From contig JAGOVR010000047.1 of assembly GCA_018060635.1 (NCBI GenBank), positions 1 through 10,694 of the forward strand: a DNA stretch of 10,694 nt, read 5' to 3'. Below, piece by piece: positions 1 to 5,519 of the stretch. Source of the stretch: Bacteriovoracaceae bacterium. GTDB taxonomy: Bacteria; Bdellovibrionota; Bacteriovoracia; Bacteriovoracales; Bacteriovoracaceae. Below the pieces are notes generated by a model that saw only the letters and a list, made by a program, of their open reading frames with translations, did no database searches and was not told the origin of the DNA. Positions within the stretch are counted from its first letter, which is position 1; every line of letters begins with the position of its first letter. A program made the translations under genes and the position numbers.

Positions 1-201
1 ATAGAGGGCTCTAACATTCTGTGGGTAAACAATAGCTCCCCCATAAACGCCAAGTTTTTCATTCTCAGCAATAATAAAAGTGGCGTTTTCTATTATTTCA
101 GATGAAGGCGTAAAATCTTGATATATTTTTAAAAAGCTCAATAATGAGTCAATTTTAGCTTTATATAAATGCTGATTTTTTGGTTCGATAGTAATAAGCA
201 T
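1..201 (-). CDS. N-terminal part of a small protein, possibly GNAT acyltransferase-like (runs off the left edge)
   Basis: The frame is open for 67 codons from ATG at 199-201 to the window edge. A good ribosome binding site, AAGGAG, sits 5 nt before the ATG, so the start is well supported. The N-terminus begins MLITIEPKNQ. The segment ATFIIAENEKLGVYGGAIVY looks like the beta-strand and turn pattern (hydrophobic strand, charged turn, small-residue strand) of the first half of GNAT acetyltransferases. The acetyl-CoA-binding motif would lie beyond the window, so the family call is tentative. The gene lies downstream of the AlpA-like gene on the same strand, with a 233-base structured leader between them. 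A role in a mobile-element module is inference from this context. Confidence 0.6.
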   Translation of the reverse strand, partial: MLITIEPKNQHLYKAKIDSLLSFLKIYQDFTPSSEIIENATFIIAENEKLGVYGGAIVYPQNVRALY

Positions 202-218
202 AAGTGCTCCTTATAGAT

Positions 219-236
219 TTGAACGTTTTCGCTCAA
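219..236. repeat. 7-bp hairpin in the leader of the left-edge gene
   Basis: TTGAACG and CGCTCAA flank a TTTT loop. All positions pair except one G-T wobble. Read on the minus strand, the stem lies about 20 bases upstream of the ATG at 201, just before the AAGGAG site. It could affect translation initiation or be an operator half-site pair. No T-tract follows, so it is not a terminator. Confidence 0.4.
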
Positions 237-255
237 AACCCAACCAAGAGCCTAT

Positions 256-294
256 CAGGCAAGCCTGTCAGACGAGTCTGGGCAGACAAGTCTG
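256..294. repeat. Three tandem 12-bp palindromes
   Basis: Three perfect inverted repeats lie almost end to end: CAGGCAAGCCTG at 256-267, CAGACGAGTCTG at 269-280 and CAGACAAGTCTG at 283-294. All fit CAGRC-RA-GYCTG and start 13-14 bp apart. The second and third are also near-inverted copies of each other, so they could fold into one longer hairpin. A two-base spacer is too short for an RNA loop with the full 5-bp arms, so the units are at least as plausible as DNA sites for a dimeric protein. No protein is identified. Confidence 0.7.
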
Positions 295-340
295 CTCAGA
301 GAGGTAGACGTTTAGACTGTTATTCGCTAAACTCTCTGAG
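295..340. repeat. Long stem-loop with a 7-nt bulge
   Basis: CTCAGAGA (295-302) pairs with TCTCTGAG (333-340), and GTTTAG (310-315) pairs with CTAAAC (327-332). This gives 14 paired positions around an 11-nt loop (316-326). One arm carries 7 extra bases (303-309). All pairs are Watson-Crick. No T-tract follows on either strand, so it is structural rather than a terminator. Confidence 0.65.
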
Positions 341-373
341 TATAGGGCCTTATTGGGTCCTGTATGTGTGGGT

Positions 374-419
374 ACCTGTGGTTGTCGGAAAAACTGTCAC
401 AGGTGCTTTCTTTTTTTTT
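374..419 (+). terminator. Rho-independent terminator candidate, plus strand
   Basis: ACCTGTG (374-380) and CACAGGT (398-404) form a perfect 7-bp stem around a 17-nt loop. GCTTTC and nine T residues (411-419) follow. The minus-strand reading has an A-tract before the stem and no T-tract after it, so termination would affect only plus-strand transcription. Because both neighbouring genes are on the minus strand, this implies a plus-strand RNA upstream or insulation against antisense transcription. Confidence 0.5.
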
Positions 420-434
420 AATGTTTCTTTTAAA

Positions 435-698
435 TCATCTGAATCTCCCCTGTTTTTTCAGCTTTTTCAGTTTTGCTTGTTGCAGGTCTCTTAAGAGTAC
501 TTCATCTTGCGTGCAAGCTGTGCTCTGCCTGGATTTTTGCTCCTCATACGCTTCTATGTCTTGAACGCGATACTTAACAACACGTCCAGGTCTAAAGAAG
601 GCTGGTCCTTTTCCACTCCATCTCAAACGATCAAGGGTCAGCAGCGAAACGCCCCAACGATCAGCTAACTCTTCTGGTGTCATTAAAGGCTCTGGCAT
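435..698 (-). CDS. AlpA/excisionase-like helix-turn-helix DNA-binding protein (87 aa)
   Basis: Residues 7-50 (starting MTPEELADRWGVS) match the pattern of the HTH_17/AlpA fold of small excisionases and MerR-like regulators: an LxxxELAxxxGVS helix, a turn, then TLxRLRxxGKGPAFF and a basic strand leading to VxxYxxxDIEAYE. Such proteins bend DNA at attachment sites or control excision and transfer genes of integrative elements. Residues 62-87 form a charged, lysine-rich helical tail. The ATG at 696-698 follows a strong AAGGAGG site at 7 nt spacing. The gene is divergent from the XRE repressor gene, and a palindrome lies across its likely promoter. No integrase is in the window, so a directionality-factor role is inference. 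Confidence 0.8.
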   Translation of the reverse strand: MPEPLMTPEELADRWGVSLLTLDRLRWSGKGPAFFRPGRVVKYRVQDIEAYEEQKSRQSTACTQDEVLLRDLQQAKLKKLKKQGRFR

Positions 699-729
699 AA
701 GGACTCCTCCTTTTTACATTACAAGCCCT

Positions 730-758
730 GTTGTACACTTTAATATGTACAATGTCAA
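730..758 (-). promoter_or_regulatory. Promoter of the AlpA-like gene
   Basis: On the minus strand a perfect TTGACA (-35, positions 753-758) is followed after 17 bp by TACAAC (-10, positions 730-735). The -10 matches the consensus in 4 of 6 positions. Transcription would start about 25 bases upstream of the AlpA-like gene's ribosome binding site. The spacer and -10 lie under the palindrome at 731-752, as expected for a repressed promoter. Confidence 0.45.
731..752. promoter_or_regulatory. Palindromic operator candidate TTGTACA-N8-TGTACAA
   Basis: Two perfect 7-bp arms (731-737 and 746-752) are separated by 8 bp, with centre-to-centre spacing of about one and a half helical turns. The site lies between two divergent regulator genes and covers the spacer and -10 of the AlpA-like gene's promoter. 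The neighbouring XRE protein is the obvious candidate repressor. That link is inferred from position only. Confidence 0.5.
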
Positions 759-769
759 CATATAATGTT
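757..769. promoter_or_regulatory. Second small palindrome over a TATAAT box
   Basis: AACAT-ATA-ATGTT (757-769) is a 5-bp inverted repeat that contains TATAAT on the plus strand (761-766), a candidate -10 for the XRE gene about 90 bases downstream. No good -35 sits 16-18 bp upstream, so the promoter is uncertain. The palindrome may be a second regulator site that allows autoregulation. Confidence 0.3.
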
Positions 770-858
770 AATAAACAAATTTTTCCTACCCCTACTGATA
801 AAAGTGGTTTTAAAGTAGAGAAATGTATGTCATAATGATGTTAAAGAGAGGTAAAAGT

Positions 859-1311
859 ATGAGTACAGCCGTCGCCAAGCATATTTCAACACGCATGAGG
901 GCAAAGAATCTCTCTCTTTCGGAGCTTGAAAAAGAAGCAGGTTTAAAGCCTCATGCTGTTCAAAATATTCTCAGAGGTCGCTCAAAACGACCCAGCGCTG
1001 ATATCTTGCAAGCCGTAGCAGATGTTCTAGGGTGTAGTGTTAAAGATCTGCTCACTCCGCAAGAGATTACCTATGAAGAGGAGTTAGCCCACCCCAATAA
1101 AGAACTCTTGAATCGTGAGTATGAGCACCCAGAGCTTTTTTCGAAAATTGTAAATTTTGTTAATGATGCTTTGAAAAGCAAAGAAAACAAATTAACAATC
1201 GAGCAATTTATAAATTGCATCCAAGAAATTTATCTCCATTCCTTGCAGAAAGATCCAACCAAAGTAGATGAAGAATTTGCAGAGTGGTGGGTAGACCTGG
1301 CGACAGATTAA
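859..1311 (+). CDS. XRE-family (Cro/C1-type) transcriptional regulator (150 aa)
   Basis: Residues 7-62 form a typical HTH_XRE domain. The segment ISTRMRAKNLSLSELEKEAG is helices 1-2, HAVQNILRGRSKRPSADIL holds the recognition helix and following loop, and LQAVADVLGCSVKDLL closes the bundle. Residues 70-150 are an acidic helical tail with no family I recognise, perhaps for dimerisation or signal sensing. The start was chosen at 859 because AGAGAGG precedes it at 7 nt. In-frame ATGs at 823, 835 and 838 lack such a site and would add a tail before the domain. The gene is divergent from the AlpA-like gene, with palindromes between them, so repression of that promoter and of its own is likely. Its stop overlaps the stop of the convergent STAND gene. 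Confidence 0.85.
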   Translation: MSTAVAKHISTRMRAKNLSLSELEKEAGLKPHAVQNILRGRSKRPSADILQAVADVLGCSVKDLLTPQEITYEEELAHPNKELLNREYEHPELFSKIVNFVNDALKSKENKLTIEQFINCIQEIYLHSLQKDPTKVDEEFAEWWVDLATD

Positions 1312-3689
1312 AAAGGAAGGGGCAATCTGTTCTGAGCAAGGACGGTAAGGATTTCTTTTGTACGTGGATGTGTGCGCCCGAAAGTTTGAATATGGTTTTT
1401 GAGGTACTCATGAACAAGGGCTTCATCCTTCATCCGTATTCCTAAGAGGGCAAGGTCCCTATAAAGCTCGCTCACATCATCTATTTTTTTCTCTTTTAAA
1501 ATGTTGTTGTAAGTTGCGTCACTTATTAAATAATTCTCTAAAGCTTTTTTAAAGTCCTTCTTAAGATCGAAAGCTTTTCCTATCGCAAAATAGGTATAAG
1601 CTTGGCGCCGTTGCTTCTTCTCTCCTTGATAAAAATCATTAAAGATTAAAAGGGTTTTTTCAAGGTTCTGAAAAAGCTCAGGAGAGCTTTCTTTCTGCTT
1701 AATGGAAATGAGACCTTTAAGAAGCAGAATATTAGACAAAGAGGTATTATTTCGACCTTGAAAAAATGCATTTGTCTTGGCTTCACATATTTCTAGGGCT
1801 TTTAAGGCCTCTGGAAGCTTTCCCTGCTTAATCAAGGTTGCTGCTTTTTGGAGGAGTACGCCATGGTAAATGGGAGGGGATTCTTCACTCAAAGTTGGAT
1901 AATCTCCCACTTTATTTAATATCTCTTCTGCTTCTTGAAACTTCCCTTGATCGATGAGAGCAAGAGAAAGAACATAGATAAAGCTGCCATTAGAGAGAGC
2001 AGAACTTGAAGCCTTAAACATCTCTTTTCCCTTTAGGATAAGCGGCTCCGCTCTTTCAATTTCTCCCCGCAGAATATAGTACTGAACAAGATTTGTGAGA
2101 GCACTGAAAACTTCATTTTTATGGTCTCCAGAAGTCTCAAATAAGGAGAGGGCCTCATTCATATTGTGGATAGCATCATCATAATGGGTCGCAATAGAGT
2201 CAAGAAAACCTTCGCTGAATTTCAAAAGGGCAGTATAATAGAGAGGCAGAGTTATTCCGGCTTGAAGATCAGCATGGATCTCTTTCCTTATCATTCTTGC
2301 AGATTCAAAATCTCTGGTACCATTCATGTAACACTGGAATAGGCATACTTTTAGCTTCAGAAGCTCCGAGCTAGAGTAGGAAGCTTCCTTTGCGCTTTTG
2401 CACAATTTCTGAGCTTGTAACAAATGAATTGGATCTCGCGCGATTTTCGCAACAAAGAGCTGAAATGGGCCTGCAAAAACCTCCAACATGGCTTTTGTTG
2501 CTTCATCAATCAGTTTTTTTTTGTCTTCCATGGGAATGCTCTCCTGGATAAGCTGGTGAATGAGATCATGAATGGAGAAGAAATGAGTAGGCTCTGAATC
2601 CTTGTCCTTATACACGGTTTTAATTTCTATCAAGGATTGATCATTCATCATCTTTATGACTTCTGCGGTGCTAAGCTTAGAGTTTGTTTTTTTCAGCCAA
2701 ATATCAATATAAGACTCAGGAATATCCTTGCTGTTGAGAAGGCTCATAAAAAACAATGTATTTAAAGCCTCTTGCGATTGTTCCTCAATGAATTTTAAGC
2801 TGATAGCAAGAGGCGTTTGAGCATCATTAGCATACCCCTCTAAAAGAGGATCTGCGGTCTTAATAAAAGGGTCTGCCTTTTTGACCGTTCTTGTCATGTA
2901 CAAAGAAAGGTATGTGGGAATCGTCGTTGGGGGGTGGGTCTTTATAAAAGCCGCAGCAATTGTTAATCCTAAGGGGTAATCACTGAGTGTTTCGGCGAGT
3001 TTTTCTATATTAGCATCAGTCTCTTGAGGAAGAGCCTGCTTAACAAACTGCAGCGCTTCAGGCCGTTTAAATTTTCCTATGTCTACTTTATCTGGCCATA
3101 TGGTTGCGTTACGAGAGGTGAGAAGGATGTGTTTGCCTGGTTGATCGTGAGTTGCAGGGATAAACCTCTCCAGTTCAGCATAAGACTCTGCATTATCAAA
3201 TATCAGGAGCCATTTTATATCTTTAAGCCTCAGAATATCTTTGAGAGTGTCGACCAATGCCTCCTTTGATAGGTTTGCAGGTACGATTTGTTCTTCTTTT
3301 GGAAGAATTTTATTAAGATTGAGGACTAACAGTTCATACTGCTTGGGAATATCCTGGTTAGCATCAAACCACCAAATGATATCGTAAGACCCACGGAACT
3401 TTTGGGCAAATTGTTTGGCAGTTTGGGTTTTTCCAAAACCGGGCCCTCCTGTAATAGCAGCTATTTTTTTAGCTCCTGGTTTAAAGAAAGAAGCAAGCGT
3501 TTGAAGCTGTTCTTCTCTTCCTACAAAAACCGGATTTGCATCGGAAAGATTCCATACTTGAGGAGAGGGTATTGAGGAGGCGGTTGCTAAGAATAATGTT
3601 AAAAAGGGAAGGACCAAACCATAGATTCTAAAAGTTCTGAACCAATTGAGCCAATTAAAACGACAAGGGGATTTGTTAAGTTTCTTCAT
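1308..3689 (-). CDS. NB-ARC/STAND ATPase with C-terminal TPR repeats and an N-terminal signal sequence (793 aa)
   Basis: Residues 1-40 look like a Sec signal or anchor: a basic, aromatic start, a hydrophobic core at about 24-36 and an ATA cleavage-like motif at 35-37. An NB-ARC domain follows, with a VGRE entry motif at 56-59, a Walker A GGPGFGKT at 81-88, a Walker B LLIFDN at 161-166, a sensor-like ILLTSR at 188-193 and a GLPLAL-like YPLGL at 238-242. A winged-helix region at about 290-380 contains FSIHD at 371-375, equivalent to the MHD motif. About five or six TPR-like helical pairs occupy roughly 485-770. STAND ATPases are ATP-driven switches that oligomerise when the repeat region senses a ligand. 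All core motifs look intact. There is no obvious N-terminal effector domain such as nuclease or TIR, so output may come through a partner. The ATG overlaps the stop of the sensor gene (ATGA), which suggests translational coupling. Host-directed and defence roles are both possible. Confidence 0.85.
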   Translation of the reverse strand: MKKLNKSPCRFNWLNWFRTFRIYGLVLPFLTLFLATASSIPSPQVWNLSDANPVFVGREEQLQTLASFFKPGAKKIAAITGGPGFGKTQTAKQFAQKFRGSYDIIWWFDANQDIPKQYELLVLNLNKILPKEEQIVPANLSKEALVDTLKDILRLKDIKWLLIFDNAESYAELERFIPATHDQPGKHILLTSRNATIWPDKVDIGKFKRPEALQFVKQALPQETDANIEKLAETLSDYPLGLTIAAAFIKTHPPTTIPTYLSLYMTRTVKKADPFIKTADPLLEGYANDAQTPLAISLKFIEEQSQEALNTLFFMSLLNSKDIPESYIDIWLKKTNSKLSTAEVIKMMNDQSLIEIKTVYKDKDSEPTHFFSIHDLIHQLIQESIPMEDKKKLIDEATKAMLEVFAGPFQLFVAKIARDPIHLLQAQKLCKSAKEASYSSSELLKLKVCLFQCYMNGTRDFESARMIRKEIHADLQAGITLPLYYTALLKFSEGFLDSIATHYDDAIHNMNEALSLFETSGDHKNEVFSALTNLVQYYILRGEIERAEPLILKGKEMFKASSSALSNGSFIYVLSLALIDQGKFQEAEEILNKVGDYPTLSEESPPIYHGVLLQKAATLIKQGKLPEALKALEICEAKTNAFFQGRNNTSLSNILLLKGLISIKQKESSPELFQNLEKTLLIFNDFYQGEKKQRRQAYTYFAIGKAFDLKKDFKKALENYLISDATYNNILKEKKIDDVSELYRDLALLGIRMKDEALVHEYLKNHIQTFGRTHPRTKEILTVLAQNRLPLPF

Positions 3690-5284
3690 ACTAACTCCAT
3701 TTCTTTGTTAAATAAATTAACAACATTACCCCTAAGGTCGCTCTCAGAAGTGGCAGGGATAAAAATTGCTGTATGATTGAAATCTTCTTCGTCTCTTAAG
3801 TATTGGTACTGCAAGCCATTTTGAATACATACCTTGTTAAAATCCTCTTCACCTATCAGAAAATCAAAGGCTTTTTTGATGAGCCTTTCTGAAGAATTAA
3901 CAATGACAAAGCCTTTATCTCGGACCTCAAAAAGAGCGCCTCCATCTTGAGCTGTAGCACTTAGCGTAATGCTTCCATTCCGAGGGACCCTATGAATCGC
4001 CCTTCCTAGAAGGTTTATTAAAATGAACTGGGTAAAAAGTTGATCTCCCATAAAACTGAGGTCGCTGGGACATGTTATTTCTACATCAAGGTTAGAGGTG
4101 TAGATTTTTTCAGCAAAAAGGTTTTTTGTTTCCTCAAAGAGCGTATTGACTTTTATAAGCTCGCTTTTTGTTCTTAGAATCAACCCATTTGCCAATGAAT
4201 GAGTGGAATGCAGGCAAGAACGTAAGATGTTTAATTGCTGTTCTGATAAAGTTACGTCGCTTTGCTCTTTAAAATTCCTCACAAATGTATTTAATGCCTT
4301 GTTTATCTGTAAATTTTGCTCCTCTTGCCGTAAACTTAAATCAGAGTGGATTGTTTTATAGGCATTGTAGGTGGTGTTATGGCATTTGCGCTTTTCTTCA
4401 GCAGTTGCAGATTTTTGTTTCTCTTCTTCTCTTTCTTTTTTGGATTGCTCAAGGTCAACGGTTAATTTCTCATTCTGAACGTTGAGGTGTTTAATTTGTT
4501 TTTCATAGCTCTTTCGAATATTCTTTCGGGAATACAGCGTACCAACAACGAAACAACATATACACAGAAAGAAATAGAACACAAAAATGCCATAGCGTTC
4601 CTTAGCTGAAGAAAGAAACTGCCATAGACCTTGGGGGCGTTTTGCATAAATGGCAAAAGGCTTTTTTTGAAGGAGTTGCGATTCTTCTCCTGAAGGCAAG
4701 ATCAAAGAATCAAAAGTGATGGATCTCAAGGGGCCAAGAAAAGCTTTAAATTCTGGCAAGGTGGTTTGGATTTGAAGAAAGCCTTCTATCTTATTATTGC
4801 TATTCACAATAGGAGTTTTGCTTACGAAAAGATCTTGTAAAAAACGATGTAATGCTTTGTTGCCAGAAGGTTGAGTTTCCGGAGTGAGGGGTGATTTCAA
4901 AGGTAAAATATCATATCGCGTAATCAGCTTTGAAGGGTTAGAAAACTTATAATAAGCAATTTTCTGGATTTTTGGTAGCTCTCCTGGATCATAGAGGCGA
5001 GGGGTAGTGATCAAAATATTTTGGATTTCTTTACAGTCTCCTTTAGTTGCTGCGATATAATCGCCCGTAAGTTTGGCCAGTTCTTGGATTGTCTCTAAAA
5101 GAGAGTTTGTTTTATCTTGAATAGATTTGACTTCTTCTTGTTGCTCTCTTTTGTAAGCTGAGAGATATTGTTGGTAGTCAAAGATTATGTAAGAAGGAAT
5201 AAAAATGAGGGAGGCAAAAACAAGTAAACTCGCGGCACCAATTACAGCTTTTAATAACGCTTTAAAATCTTTGATAAATCCCAT
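3686..5284 (-). CDS. Two-TM sensor with a degenerate histidine-kinase-like core (532 aa)
   Basis: The first TM helix is at about 11-36, an extracytoplasmic region without a recognised fold spans 37-230, and the second TM helix is at about 231-251. A charged coiled coil (255-325) follows. The segment LSEQQLNILRSCLHSTHSL (346-364) resembles the second helix of a DHp dimerisation domain. Upstream, LQINKALNTFV (325-335) aligns with HELRTPLNAII but has Leu325 where the phosphorylated His should be. The C-terminal region resembles HATPase_c: an N-box-like ILINLLGRAIHRVP (421-434, with Arg428 instead of the second Asn) and a G1-like VRDKGF (454-459, with Phe instead of the second Gly). No G2 box is seen. 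I read it as a pseudokinase or a very divergent kinase. No response regulator is nearby. Its stop overlaps the start of the STAND gene, so the two products probably act together at the membrane. AAGGA lies 14 nt before the ATG, a poor spacing. Confidence 0.7.
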   Translation of the reverse strand: MGFIKDFKALLKAVIGAASLLVFASLIFIPSYIIFDYQQYLSAYKREQQEEVKSIQDKTNSLLETIQELAKLTGDYIAATKGDCKEIQNILITTPRLYDPGELPKIQKIAYYKFSNPSKLITRYDILPLKSPLTPETQPSGNKALHRFLQDLFVSKTPIVNSNNKIEGFLQIQTTLPEFKAFLGPLRSITFDSLILPSGEESQLLQKKPFAIYAKRPQGLWQFLSSAKERYGIFVFYFFLCICCFVVGTLYSRKNIRKSYEKQIKHLNVQNEKLTVDLEQSKKEREEEKQKSATAEEKRKCHNTTYNAYKTIHSDLSLRQEEQNLQINKALNTFVRNFKEQSDVTLSEQQLNILRSCLHSTHSLANGLILRTKSELIKVNTLFEETKNLFAEKIYTSNLDVEITCPSDLSFMGDQLFTQFILINLLGRAIHRVPRNGSITLSATAQDGGALFEVRDKGFVIVNSSERLIKKAFDFLIGEEDFNKVCIQNGLQYQYLRDEEDFNHTAIFIPATSESDLRGNVVNLFNKEMELV

Positions 5285-5324
5285 AAAGCACGATTAAATC
5301 CTTCCCTATTATTTATTTTGATTG

Positions 5325-5354
5325 ATATTACAAGCTTTCTCAGGAAAAAATCAA
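5325..5354 (-). promoter_or_regulatory. Promoter candidate for the sensor-STAND operon
   Basis: On the minus strand TTGATT (5349-5354) is followed after 18 bp by TAATAT (5325-5330), each one or two mismatches from consensus. Transcription would start some 35 bases before the ATG at 5284. AT-richness makes chance matches likely, and an open frame without a start codon also crosses this site. Confidence 0.4.
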
Positions 5355-5507
5355 AAGAATTTTTAAACCTTTCAAAAACCTCTTCAGGAGTGTAATCTTT
5401 GTTGATGATAGTAAATATTCCTTGTTAGTTGATTGAATGGTATAGAGTGATTCTTAAAATTTTACTGAAGGTGAGAGCAACGAAAGGCTTTTCGCTAAAT
5501 TTCAAAC

Positions 5508-5514
5508 AAAGGAG
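5508..5514 (+). promoter_or_regulatory. Ribosome binding site of the HEPN-OTU gene
   Basis: AAAGGAG lies 5 nt before the ATG at 5520. It decides the start in favour of 5520 over ATGs at 5661 and 5664, which have no Shine-Dalgarno match and would remove the signal sequence. Confidence 0.75.
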
Positions 5515-5519
5515 ATTTT

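Larger units (their letters stand above)
256..419 (+). ncRNA. Candidate structured RNA ending in an intrinsic terminator
   Basis: This gap between two minus-strand genes is packed with secondary structure. From left to right it holds three 12-bp palindromes (256-294), a 14-bp stem with a 7-nt bulge (295-340), a short stem AGGGCC/GGTCCT (344-361) and a terminator-like hairpin with a T-tract that works only on the plus strand (374-419). That polarity suggests a plus-strand transcript opposite the leader of the left-edge gene. I see no convincing plus-strand promoter and do not recognise the RNA as a known family. A plus-strand reading frame covers the region, but its product is compositionally odd and it has no ribosome binding site. 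The alternative is a minus-strand leader or a DNA regulatory or recombination site. Confidence 0.3.

Noticed and set aside
256..294. Tandem palindromes as a CRISPR array
   Set aside because: The units are 12 bp with 1-2 bp between them, so there are no spacers. No cas gene is present.
204..494. Plus-strand 96-codon frame over the structured region
   Set aside because: It has no ribosome binding site, runs through all the inverted repeats and the terminator T-tract, and overlaps the end of the AlpA-like gene. The product is compositionally unlike a protein domain.
823..858. Upstream ATG starts (823, 835, 838) for the XRE gene
   Set aside because: The ATG at 859 has AGAGAGG at good spacing and places the HTH at the usual distance from the N-terminus. 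The upstream ATGs have no such signal.
4312..4348. His313 in TIHSDLSL of the sensor as the phosphorylated His
   Set aside because: It is in the coiled-coil linker, about 33 residues before the DHp second-helix-like motif, and the following residues do not match an H-box. LQINKALNTFV at 325 aligns better. The alternative cannot be fully excluded.
5422..5460. Plus-strand promoter for the HEPN-OTU gene around TTGATT and TATAGA or TAAAAT
   Set aside because: The possible -35 and -10 pairs have spacings of 13-14 or about 20 bp, so none is convincing. The promoter is probably in 5285-5507 but I cannot place it.
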